A stretch of DNA of 64,000 bases from Bedellia somnulentella. Its lineage: Eukaryota; Arthropoda; Insecta; Lepidoptera; Bedelliidae. Of the stretch, positions 47,245 to 60,900 are shown one piece after another (position 1 is the first letter of the stretch; the number at the start of each line of letters is the position of its first letter). Made by a program: the position numbers and the translations under genes. The stretch spans positions 6,007,695-6,071,694 of the forward strand of contig OY755190.1 in NCBI GenBank assembly GCA_963576735.1, in the 5' to 3' direction. Below the pieces are notes generated by a model. That model saw only the letters and a program-made list of their open reading frames with translations. It ran no database searches and was not told the origin of the DNA.

Positions 47245-48887
47245 CAGGGTGTAATTGTAACGACTGTTTTCAATGAAAAGTATGATTAATTATCACGTAT
47301 AGAGGTAGAATTCGTTGAAAAAAAACACACTTATTTTTTTTCAAATTTTGTTAAAATTTGCACTAAGAAAGTAGTACTATTAACACCAACACGCTCAATG
47401 TGTGCGTGAAACGCGATGACAAGGCGGGCAACTCAGCTGACAGCTGCGACCCGCCGTGACCCTTAACCGGCGGCCAAATCAAATCAAGGCCAGTAAAGTA
47501 ATCAATCGAACTTAGCTTCTAATATCTTCTTATTTTTTATATGTTATTATTTGACGTGATAAAATTGAATAACACTACCCCATAGTTAATACTGCGTTGG
47601 AATGCGGCAGTATGTTCAGAGAAAAATTCATAATTCGTAAATATCGCCGCGAAATTCAAAATCTGTATGTATCAAGTCGGGCGGGCTTGTCGGCATTTCA
47701 TCAAAGGAACAGTATTAGTACTAAGTTAGTTGTTTGTAGCTCATTGTGTTTGTGTTGCTTACGATTGGATGTCACTTTGATTTTCGCATTAATTTTCGGA
47801 GTGTGAGTTCAGTTTTAGTATCTTGTGTTGTGATTGTGTTGAGTAAATATGGCGTACACGAACCAGCAAAGTTCAGTGTTGGTGTTTTATAATGTTAATT
47901 CTCAAAATGTTCTGCGTTTTGCGCAAATAAAGGTGATAGCCCGGATCTGCCACTCACTGCCAATCAAAACGGGGTGAGTTATTTTTATTCATATTCTTTA
48001 GTTAACTGTGATAGAGTACAGATACACCCGTTTAGAGCCCTTTAGCCCCGAGAGAGTTTAGTAAACACCAAGAACTCCTCCAATTTCGATGTCGGTTAAT
48101 GAATGAATAGGTATCTCTTGCGCACTTTATTTTATGCCACGTAAATGCATCGTTTCGAGGGTCTCTATTTGTTTTTAACTTTATTATCTTACGCTCCTGA
48201 AGTACATACATTACATACATACTCACGCCGTTACTTCCCATTGGGAGGCAGAGACGTAAAGTAAAACAAAAATAGCGGAAGCTGATTATTTAGGACGACA
48301 GTTTTGTTATAATAGTCGGTGTTCATTAATAGAGATAGATTTTTTACATACATATTCTCACGCCATTAGTTCCCATTGGGGTAGGCAGAGACTATCGATC
48401 GCCACTTCGTACGATCCTGGCAAACCTCTCTAGCTTTGTTTACATCCATCAATCTTTTTACTTGAAAATGTTTGAATTACACTACCCCCATATTTAATAC
48501 TGGATTGAAATACGAGTTGACTAAGACCACAGCCTCACCAGGCGCGGCGATAAGTTCAAAGAAAAATCAAACATAGACGCGAATTTAAAAAAAAAATTGC
48601 ATTGCTGTCATAGTGCGGTTTATACGGTCACGAGCAAGTGTGCGCAAGACTAGATGGTCACATGACGCGCCCGCTGTTCTCTGTGTGTGGGTGAGACATT
48701 ATACGGGTAGGAGTGTGTGCGCTAGGCTAGTGTAGATAACCACAGTTTTCCATCTGATGGAGAAAGTAAGTTTTTCTGCTAAAGCGGTTTTAATCTTTTT
48801 GTTTATTTCATATGGTGGATATTAAGCATTAAACTTTAATATACGAATTAATATTGAAGTAACAATCGCCGTCAAACTAACACGCTG
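47245..48887. mobile_element. TA-flanked DNA transposon (island B)
   Basis: Copy of 22844-24486 at a constant offset of 24401 bp, so equal in length, with the same TA flanks and internal LINE tails (about 48209-48258 and 48346-48454). Confidence 0.75.
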
Positions 48888-49183
48888 TATATCGTTCTAT
48901 CGTTTATATATCGTTCTTTAGTTAACTGTGATAGAGTACAGATACACCCGTTTAGAGCCCTTTAGCCCCGAGAGAGTTTAGTAAACACCAAGAACTCCTC
49001 CAATTTCGATGTCGGTTAATGAATGAATAGGTATCTCTTGCGCACTTTATTTTATGCCACGTAAATGCATCGTTTCGAGGGTCTCTATTTGTTTTTAACT
49101 TTATTATCTTACGATCTTACGATTATTATCTTATCCTCATTGTTGAATGCAGATAGTTTTTAATTATTTTCAGTTTGCTGAAC
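48888..49183 (+). repeat. Template-switch patch (island B)
   Basis: Copy of 24487-24782: short satellite, 200-bp copy of the transposon interior, filler, 48-bp copy of the hAT remnant. Confidence 0.9.
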
Positions 49184-49639
49184 GATATATAAACCATAGA
49201 ACGATATGAAGAACGATATATAAATGATAGAACGATATATAAACGATAGAACGATATATAAACGATAGAACGATATATAGAACTAAAGAACGATATATAA
49301 ACGATAGAACGATATATAAACGATAGAACGATATATTATTATTATATTCTATCTATCGTTTATATATCTTTCTATCGTATAGATAGAACGATAGAACGAT
49401 ATATAAACGATAGAACGATATATAAACCATAGAACGATATGAAGAACGATAGAACGATATATAAACGATAGATAGAACGATAGAACGATATATAAACGAT
49501 AGAAAGATATATAAACCATAGAACGATATATAAACGATAGAACGATATATAAACCATAGAACGATATATAAACGATAGAACGATATATAAACGATAGAAC
49601 GATATATAAACGATAGAACGATATATAAACCATAGAACT
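49183..49639 (-). repeat. 19-bp satellite block, mostly minus (island B)
   Basis: Corresponds to 24782-25326 but is 89 bp shorter. Confidence 0.95.
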
Positions 49640-49764
49640 TATTTTGCACTTTTTGAATATTATTTTAGGGGTTTAAGTAATAAGTAAATTAAAAAAAACC
49701 TTTTCATTATAATATTGCGATAATAAGTATTCGTGAAAAAAAGTTTTAGGGCATTTCAAATTTT

Positions 49765-50181
49765 ATGCATATTCCCTATTATAGTATACCGCCACGTTGT
49801 CATATCTCACCTTACCTGAATAGTTCTTCTACACTTAACATGGAATCCCGTAGGCGCTTACATATGGCTTCATTAATGTTTGATGTAATGAAGTTCAAAT
49901 GCCCAGAATATCTTTTTAACAAATTGAAGTATTCATCATTTGGAAGTTTCTATTGTGTTCGTAGCCTGCTCCCACCTTTATCACTGATCCATCATCGTAC
50001 TGTAGCTTTTACTGGAAGTTTTCGTTACAATGCAACTAAGTGTTGGAATAATATTCCTCCACCAATGCGTGAAATATTAAATAAATTTAATTTCAAAATA
50101 CAGTACAAAACGCTCCTTCTGAATCAACAAAAAATTAATATCTCAAAGACTTTCTCACACGTGCAAGTAAACTTCCAGTAA
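49765..50181 (+). pseudogene. Jockey/CR1-type LINE ORF C-terminus (island B)
   Basis: Protein identical to that at 25453-25869. A fragment without RT core. Confidence 0.75.
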
Positions 50182-50496
50182 AATAATAAAAATAACTAAT
50201 GTATAAATGTATTGCTTGGTTTTCTCATGTGAACCTTTACTTGAGAATTTGTGAATGCTGATAATGTTTTCTTGTTCTTTTAATTATTTAATGTTCTGAG
50301 ACTAAGCGAATATGTTTAAAGATAATTTTAAAAGATATTGTTTTTTATTTTATTTTTTTTGTTGTGCATTTGTTTATAAATAAATAATAAATAAAAACAT
50401 TTATTGCAGACTACAAGGTCCATAAGGGTTAGTAATACAAGAAAAAACTAAAATACAAAACTAAAGAACTAAAAATATCGTTAGTAGGCTTAAAAC

Positions 50497-51450
50497 CTAT
50501 TTTTTATTTCTACTGTACAAAGTAATGGACCACTGCCCGAACAGTGGCGTGTCCCATTTCGCCGCAAATGTTCGCAGAAGGCTATTGTTGGACGCAAGTA
50601 GTCTATCCCTAGTGGAGGCCGCGCGTTTCCGCATGATGGCAAAAAAGTCCGCATGGGCCTCCGCGAACATCAGCGACGCACTGCAGTGCCGGGGTTTTCG
50701 CAACACTATTCGTAGAGCATCGTTGTATTGAACGCGTAGTGCGCTGTACGCACTCCGCTTATATGAGAGCCACAGGCTGCAGGTGTAGAAAGACTGACAG
50801 AAAGCTCGGAACAGGGTCAGTTTTACCTCTGTGCTACACCTAGCAAACCTGCGGGCCACCATATTGCATCGTACAGACAGCGCCCTACGCTCTCTTTCAA
50901 TATCAAGATTGTCTGAGAGCTTTACGTCAAGGAAGTGTCCCAAATACTTAAAACTATCCACCTTTATGAGCTCCCTACCACATAGCTTTATCGGGGGAAC
51001 CGATTTTGGCAGTTTGTTTCCCGCACTAAATACCAGATAAACACTTTTGCTAACGTTATACTTAAGCCCACATTTAACAGCATAACTCTCACAAATATTA
51101 AGTAGCTTTTGCAATGCGCTCACTGAGGGGCTCAGTAGCGCCATATCATCAGCATAGCTGATGTTATTCATGGAAGTTCCATCAACCGAGCACCCGACTT
51201 TGGCTCCACTGAGCTCCTCAATCAGCGCATTTACAAATATATTAAAAAGCCTCGGAGAAGACAATCCGCCCTGCCGGACGCCGCATTTTAGGCGGTACTC
51301 AGGGCTCACACTGTCACCCCACCTCACATAATTTTCTTGGTGCTGGTACCAGAACCTGAATAGAGCCATATGTTCCGGATCAAGATTGGTCTCCCTTGAC
51401 AGTTTGCTCCACAGTACATCATAATTTACAACATCAAATGCCTTACTGTA
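50497..51450 (-). pseudogene. Non-LTR reverse transcriptase, 5'-truncated (island B)
   Basis: Copy of 26185-27141. It has a 3-bp in-frame deletion (near 50648, AEAHVDDF to AEAHADF) and one substitution giving KVDSFKYL instead of KVDCFKYL. YADDMALL is retained. Confidence 0.85.
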
Positions 51451-51774
51451 GAGTAGTAGAGTAGAGTTTAGTTTACTGTCTGTTCCTTTACTATTTATTC
51501 AATTTTGTTTACTTCAAATGTGGCAGACACAGATTATTTTGTTTATATATTAATTAATTATGTGTAGTGTAGTGTAGGCCTTAACTGAAAACCAGTGTTT
51601 TGCCACTTGGCAATATCAAGCACTGAGTTAGGACCTAGTTTGTGTTACCATAGCACTAATTTTAAGTTTAAAATATTGTTTTTTTTTTTTTTCACTTTAT
51701 GTATTGTTTTTCATATTGTATGTGGTGTTATGTTAACATAAATAAACGAGTTATCTATCTATCTATCTATCTAT
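51451..51774 (+). mobile_element. LINE 3' UTR with (ATCT)n tail (island B)
   Basis: Copy of 27142-27464 with one extra T in the poly-T run. Confidence 0.6.
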
Positions 51775-51827
51775 TGGCGTGACCAGCCTAAATACTAAAA
51801 ATAGGCAGATAATTTATAAAATTAATT

Positions 51828-51946
51828 ACATGCATATACTCACGCCATTAGTTCCCCTTGTGGTAAGCAGATTCTATTGGGCGCCACTTTGTACACTCCT
51901 GGTAAATCCCTCGTTCCTCCCTCTTAGCTTCGTTTACATCCATTAT
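51828..51946 (-). mobile_element. RTE-type LINE 3' fragment (island B)
   Basis: Copy of 27518-27636. Confidence 0.75.
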
Positions 51947-51990
51947 TCAAAATGCAAAATTCAAAATTCAAACGTAATATATACCCAACT

Positions 51991-54900
51991 GTTAATATAT
52001 CGTTCTATCGTTCTATATATCGTTATATCGTTCTATCTATCGTTTATATATCGTTCTATCGTTCTGTATATCGTTATATCGTTCTATCTATCGTTTATAT
52101 ATCGTTTTATCAATTATATATCGTACTATCGTTCTTTATATCGTTCTATCGTTTAAATATCGTTCTATCGTTTATATATCGTTCTATCGTTCTATCTATC
52201 GTTTATATATCGTTCTTTAGTTCTATATATCGTTCTATCGTTTATATATCGTTCTATCGTTTATATATCGTTCTATCGTTTATAAATCGTTCTATCGTTC
52301 TATCTATCGTTCTATCGTTTATATATCGTTCTTTAGTTCTATATATCGTTCTATCGTTTATATATCGTTCTATAGTTTATATATCGTTCTATCGTATATA
52401 TATCGTTCTATCGTTAATATATCGTTCTATCGTTCTATATATCGTTATATCGTTCTATCTATCGTTTATATATCGTTCTATCGTTCTATATATCGTTATA
52501 TCGTTCTATCTATCGTTTATATATCGTTCTATCAATTATATATCGAACTATCGTTCTTTATATCGTTCTATCGTTTAAATATCGTTCTATCGTTAATATA
52601 TCGTTCTATCGTTCTATATATCGTTATATCGTTCTATCTATCGTTTATATATCGTTCTATCGTTCTATATATCGTTATATCGTTCTATCTATCGTTTATA
52701 TATCGTTCTATCGTTAATATATCGTTCTATCGTTCTATATATCGTTATATCGTTCTATCTATCGTTTATATATCGTTCTTTAGTTCTATATATCGTTCTA
52801 TGGTTTATATATCGTTCTTATGTTTATATATTGTTCTATCGTTTATATATCGTTCTATCGTTTATCTATCGTTTATATATCGTTCTATCGTTCTTTATAT
52901 CGTTCTATGGTTTATATATCGTTCTATCGTTTATATATCATTCTATCGTTTATATATCGTTCTATCGTTCTTCATATCGTTCTATGGTTTATATATCGTT
53001 CTAATGTTTATATATCGTTCTATCGTTTATATATCATTCAATAGTTCTATATATCGTTCTATCGTTTATATATCGTTCTTCATATCGTTTATCGTTTATA
53101 TATCGTTCTTTAGTTCTATATATCGTTTTATCGTTTATATATCGTTCTATCGTTTATATATCGTTCTATCTATCGTTTATATACCGTTCTATCGTTCTTC
53201 ATATCGTTCTATGGTTTATATATCGTTCTATGTTTTATATATCGTTCTATCGTTTATATATCGTTCTATCGTTTATATATCGTTCTATCGTTTATATATC
53301 GTTCTATCGTTCTATCTATCGTTTATATATCGTTCTATCGTTCTTTATATCGTTCTATGGTTTATATATCGTTCTATCGTTTATATATCATTCTATCGTT
53401 TATATATCGTTCTATCGTTCTTCATATCGTTCTATGGTTTATATATCGTTCTAATGTTTATATATCGTTCTATCGTTTATATATCATTCAATAGTTCTAT
53501 ATATCGTTCTATCGTTTATATATCGTTCTTCATATCGTTCTATCGTTTATATATCGTTCTATCGTTCTTTATATCGTTTTATCGTTTATATATCGTTCTA
53601 TCGTTCTATCTATCGTTTATATATCTTTCTATCGTTTAAATATCGTTCTATCGTTTATATATCGTTCTATCGTTCTATCGTTTATATATCGTTCTATCGT
53701 TCTTCATATCGTTCTATCGTTTATATATCGTTCTATCGTTTATAAATCGTTCTTTAGTTCTATATATATCGTTCTATCGTTTATATATCGTTCTATCGTT
53801 TATAAATCGTTCTGTCATTCTATCTATCGTTCTATCGTTTATATATCGTTCTTTAGTTCTATATATCGTTCTATCGTTTATATATCGTTCTATAGTTTAT
53901 TTATCGTTCTATCGTATATATATCGTTCTATCGTTAATATATCGTTCTATCGTTCTATATATCGTTATATCGTTCTATCTATCGTTTATATATCGTTCTA
54001 TCGTTCTATATATCGTTATATCGTTCTATCTATCGTTTATATATCGTTTTATCAATTATATATCGTACTATCGTCTTTATATCGTTCTATCGTTTAAATA
54101 TCGTTCTATCGTTTATATATCGTTCTATCGTTCTATCTATCGTTTATATATCGTTCTTTAGTTCTATATATCGTTCTATCGTTTATATATCGTTCTATCG
54201 TTTATATATCGTTCTATCGTTTATAAATCGTTCTATCGTTCTATCTATCGTTCTATCGTTTATATATCGTTCTTTAGTTCTATATATCGTTCTATCGTTT
54301 ATATATCGTTCTATAGTTTATATATCGTTCTATCGTATATATATCGTTCTATCGTTAATATATCGTTCTATCGTTCTATATATCGTTATATCGTTCTATC
54401 TATCGTTTATATATCGTTCTATCGTTCTATATATCGTTATATCGTTCTATCTATCGTTTATATATCGTTCTATCAATTATATATCGAACTATCGTTCTTT
54501 ATATCGTTCTATCGTTTAAATATCGTTCTATCGTTTATATATCGTTCTATCGTTAATATATCGTTCTATCGTTCTATATATCGTTATATCGTTCTATCTA
54601 TCGTTTATATATCGTTCTATCGTTCTATATATCGTTATATCGTTCTATCTATCGTTTATATATCGTTCTATCAATTATATATCGAACTATCGTTCTTTAT
54701 ATCGTTCTATCGTTTTAATATCGTTCTATCGTTTATATATCGTTATATCGTTCTATCTATCGTTTATGTATCGTTCTTTAGTTCTATATATCGTTCTATG
54801 ATTTATATATCGTTCTAATGTTTATATATTGTTCTATCGTTTATATATCGTTCTATCGTTTAAATATCGTTCTATCGTTTATATATCGTTCTATCGTTCT

Positions 54901-57900
54901 ATCTATCGTTTATGTTTGTTTCTATCGTTTATATATCGTTCTATCGTTAATATATCGTTCCATCGTTCTATCTATCGTTTATATATCGTTCTATCGTTCT
55001 TCATATCGTTCTATGGTTTACATATCGTTCTATCGTTTATATATCGTTCTATCGTTTATATATCGTTCTATCGTTTATATATCGTTCTATCGTTTATATA
55101 TCGTTCTATCGTTTATATATCGTTCTATCTATCGTTTATATATCGTTCTATCGTTTATATATCGTTCTATGTTTTATATATCGTTCTATCGTTTATATAT
55201 CGTTCTATCGTTTATATATCGTTCTATCGTTTATATATCGTTCTATCGTTTATATATCGTTCTATCGTTCTATCTATCGTTTATATATCGTTCTATCGTT
55301 GTTTATATCGTTCTATGGTTTATATATCGTTCTATCGTTTATATATCGTTCTATCGTTCTATCTATCGTTTATATATCGTTCTATCGTTCTTCATATCGT
55401 TCTATGGTTTATATATCGTTCTAATGTTTATATATCGTTCTATCGTTTATATATCGTTCTATCGTTTATATATCGTTCTATCGTTTATATATCGTTCTAT
55501 CGTTTATTAATCGTTCTATCGTTCTTCATATCGTTCTATGGTTTATATATAGTTCTATCGTTTATATATCGTTCTATCGTTCTTTATATCGTTCTATGGT
55601 TTATATATCGTTCTATCGTTTATATATCATTCAATAGTTCTATATATTGTTCTATCGTTTATATATCGTTCTTCATATCGTTCTATGTTTTATATATTGT
55701 TCTATCGTTTATATATCGTTCTATCGTTCTTTATATCGTTCTATCGTTTATATATCGTTCTGTCGTTTATATATCGTTCTATCGTTCTTTTTATCGTTCT
55801 ATCGTTTATATATCGTTCTATCGTTCTTTATATCGTTCTATCGTTTATATATCGTTCTATCGTTTATATATCGTTCAATGTTTTATATATCGTTCTATCG
55901 TTTATATATCGTTCTATCGTTTATATATCGTTCTATCGTTCTATCTATCGTTTATATATCGTTCTATCGTTCTTTATATCGTTCTATGGTTTATATATCG
56001 TTCTATCGTTTATATATCATTCTATCGTTTATATATCGTTCTATCGTTCTATCTATCGTTTTATCGTTTATATATCGTTCTATCGTTTATATATCGTTCT
56101 ATCTATCGTTTATATATCGTTCTATCGTTCTTCATATCGTTCTATGGTTTATATATCGTTCTATGTTTTATATATCGTTCTATCGTTTATATATCGTTCT
56201 ATCGTTTATATATCGTTCTATCGTTCTATCTATCGTTTATATATCGTTCTATCGTTCTTTATATCGTTCTATGGTTTATATATCGTTCTATCGTTCATAT
56301 ATCATTCTATCGTTTATATATCGTTCTATCGATCTATCTATCGTTTATATATCGTTCTATCGTGCTTCATATCGTTCTATGGTTTATATATCGTTCTAAT
56401 GTTTATATATCGTTCTATCGTTTATATATCGTTCTATCGTTTATATATCGTTCTATCGTTTATATATCGTTCTATCGTTCTATCTATCATTTATATATCT
56501 TTCTATCGTTTATATATCGTTCTATCGTTCTTTCTATCGTTTATTAATCGTTCTATCGTTCTTCATATCGTTCTATGGTTTATATATCGTTCTATCGTTT
56601 ATATATCGTTCTATCGTTTATATATCGTTCTATCGTTCTATCTATCGTTTATATATCGTTCTATCGTTCTTTATATCGTTCTATGGTTTATATATCGTTC
56701 TATCGTTTATATATCATTCAATAGTTCTATATATTGTTCTATCGTTTATATATCGTTCTTCATATCGTTCTATGGTTTATATATCGTTCTATCGTTTATA
56801 TATCGTTCTATCGTTCTTTATATCGTTCTATCGTTTATATATCGTTCTATCGTTTATATATCGTTCTATCGTTCTTTATATCGTTCTATCGTTTGTATAT
56901 CGTTCTATCGTTTATATATCGTTCTATCGTTTATATATCATTCTATCGTTTATATATCGTTCTTTAGTTCTATATATCGTTCTATCGTTTATATATCGTT
57001 CTATCGTTTATATATCGTTCTATCGTTTATTTATCGTTCTATCGTTCTATCTATCGTTTATATATCGTTCTATCGTTCTTTATATCGTTCTATGGTTTAT
57101 ATATCGTTCTATCGTTTATATATCATTCAATAGTTCTATATATTGTTCTATCGTTTATATATCGTTCTTCATATCGTTCTATGGTTTATATATCGTTCTA
57201 CGTTTATATATCGTTCTATAGTTCTTTATATCGTTCTATCGTTTATATATCGTTCTATCGTTTATAAATCGTTCTATCGTTCTTTATATCGTTCTATCGT
57301 TTATACATCGTTCTATCGTTTATATATCGTTCTATCGTTTATATATCGATCTATCGTTTATATATCGTTCTATCGTTCTTTATATCGTTCTATGGTTTAT
57401 ATATCGTTCTATCGTTTATATATCATTCAATAGTTCTATATATCGTTCTATCTATCGTTTATATATCGTTCTATCGTTCTATATATCGTTATATCGTTCT
57501 ATCTATCGTTTATATATCGTTCTATCAATTATATATCGAACTATCGTTCTTTATATCGTTCTATCGTTTTAATATCGTTCTATCGTTTATATATCGTTAT
57601 ATCGTTCTATCTATCGTTTATGTATCGTTCTTTAGTTCTATATATCGTTCTATGATTTATATATCGTTCTAATGTTTATATATTGTTCTATCGTTTATAT
57701 ATCGTTCTATCGTTTAAATATCGTTCTATCGTTTATATATCGTTCTATCGTTCTATCTATCGTTTATGTTTGTTTCTATCGTTTATATATCGTTCTATCG
57801 TTAATATATCGTTCCATCGTTCTATCTATCGTTTATATATCGTTCTATCGTTCTTCATATCGTTCTATGGTTTACATATCGTTCTATCGTTTATATATCG

Positions 57901-60900
57901 TTCTATCGTTTATATATCGTTCTATCGTTTATATATCGTTCTATCGTTTATATATCGTTCTATCGTTTATATATCGTTCTATCTATCGTTTATATATCGT
58001 TCTATCGTTTATATATCGTTCTATGTTTTATATATCGTTCTATCGTTTATATATCGTTCTATCGTTTATATATCGTTCTATCGTTTATATATCGTTCTAT
58101 CGTTTATATATCGTTCTATCGTTCTATCTATCGTTTATATATCGTTCTATCGTTGTTTATATCGTTCTATGGTTTATATATCGTTCTATCGTTTATATAT
58201 CGTTCTATCGTTCTATCTATCGTTTATATATCGTTCTATCGTTCTTCATATCGTTCTATGGTTTATATATCGTTCTAATGTTTATATATCGTTCTATCGT
58301 TTATATATCGTTCTATCGTTTATATATCGTTCTATCGTTTATATATCGTTCTATCGTTTATTAATCGTTCTATCGTTCTTCATATCGTTCTATGGTTTAT
58401 ATATAGTTCTATCGTTTATATATCGTTCTATCGTTCTTTATATCGTTCTATGGTTTATATATCGTTCTATCGTTTATATATCATTCAATAGTTCTATATA
58501 TTGTTCTATCGTTTATATATCGTTCTTCATATCGTTCTATGTTTTATATATTGTTCTATCGTTTATATATCGTTCTATCGTTCTTTATATCGTTCTATCG
58601 TTTATATATCGTTCTGTCGTTTATATATCGTTCTATCGTTCTTTTTATCGTTCTATCGTTTATATATCGTTCTATCGTTCTTTATATCGTTCTATCGTTT
58701 ATATATCGTTCTATCGTTTATATATCGTTCAATGTTTTATATATCGTTCTATCGTTTATATATCGTTCTATCGTTTATATATCGTTCTATCGTTCTATCT
58801 ATCGTTTATATATCGTTCTATCGTTCTTTATATCGTTCTATGGTTTATATATCGTTCTATCGTTTATATATCATTCTATCGTTTATATATCGTTCTATCG
58901 TTCTATCTATCGTTTTATCGTTTATATATCGTTCTATCGTTTATATATCGTTCTATCTATCGTTTATATATCGTTCTATCGTTCTTCATATCGTTCTATG
59001 GTTTATATATCGTTCTATGTTTTATATATCGTTCTATCGTTTATATATCGTTCTATCGTTTATATATCGTTCTATCGTTCTATCTATCGTTTATATATCG
59101 TTCTATCGTTCTTTATATCGTTCTATGGTTTATATATCGTTCTATCGTTCATATATCATTCTATCGTTTATATATCGTTCTATCGATCTATCTATCGTTT
59201 ATATATCGTTCTATCGTGCTTCATATCGTTCTATGGTTTATATATCGTTCTAATGTTTATATATCGTTCTATCGTTTATATATCGTTCTATCGTTTATAT
59301 ATCGTTCTATCGTTTATATATCGTTCTATCGTTCTATCTATCATTTATATATCTTTCTATCGTTTATATATCGTTCTATCGTTCTTTCTATCGTTTATTA
59401 ATCGTTCTATCGTTCTTCATATCGTTCTATGGTTTATATATCGTTCTATCGTTTATATATCGTTCTATCGTTTATATATCGTTCTATCGTTCTATCTATC
59501 GTTTATATATCGTTCTATCGTTCTTTATATCGTTCTATGGTTTATATATCGTTCTATCGTTTATATATCATTCAATAGTTCTATATATTGTTCTATCGTT
59601 TATATATCGTTCTTCATATCGTTCTATGGTTTATATATCGTTCTATCGTTTATATATCGTTCTATCGTTCTTTATATCGTTCTATCGTTTATATATCGTT
59701 CTATCGTTTATATATCGTTCTATCGTTCTTTATATCGTTCTATCGTTTGTATATCGTTCTATCGTTTATATATCGTTCTATCGTTTATATATCATTCTAT
59801 CGTTTATATATCGTTCTTTAGTTCTATATATCGTTCTATCGTTTATATATCGTTCTATCGTTTATATATCGTTCTATCGTTTATTTATCGTTCTATCGTT
59901 CTATCTATCGTTTATATATCGTTCTATCGTTCTTTATATCGTTCTATGGTTTATATATCGTTCTATCGTTTATATATCATTCAATAGTTCTATATATTGT
60001 TCTATCGTTTATATATCGTTCTTCATATCGTTCTATGGTTTATATATCGTTCTACGTTTATATATCGTTCTATAGTTCTTTATATCGTTCTATCGTTTAT
60101 ATATCGTTCTATCGTTTATAAATCGTTCTATCGTTCTTTATATCGTTCTATCGTTTATACATCGTTCTATCGTTTATATATCGTTCTATCGTTTATATAT
60201 CGATCTATCGTTTATATATCGTTCTATCGTTCTTTATATCGTTCTATGGTTTATATATCGTTCTATCGTTTATATATCATTCAATAGTTCTATATATCGT
60301 TCTATCGTTCATGTATCGTTCTTCATATCGTTCTATCGTTTATATATCGTTCTATCGTTCTTTATATCGTTCTATCGTTTATATATCGTTCTATCGTTCT
60401 ATCTATCGTTAATATATCTTTCTATCGTTTATATATCGTTCTATCGTTAATATATCGTTCCATCGTTCTATCTATCGTTTATATATCGTTCTATCGTTCT
60501 TCATATCGTTCTATGGTTTACATATCGTTCTATCGTTTATATATCGTTCTATCGTTTATATATCGTTCTATCGTTTATATATCGTTCTATCGTTTATATA
60601 TCGTTCTTTAGTTCTATATATCGTTTTATCGTTTATATATCGTTCTATCGTTTATATATCGTTCTATCTATCGTTTATATACCGTTCTATCGTTCTTCAT
60701 ATCGTTCTATGGTTTATATATCGTTCTATGTTTTATATATCGTTCTATCGTTTATATATCGTTCTATCGTTTATATATCGTTCTATCGTTTATATATCGT
60801 TCTATCGTTCTATCTATCGTTTATATATCGTTCTATCGTTCTTTATATCGTTCTATGGTTTATATATCGTTCTATCGTTTATATATCATTCTATCGTTTA

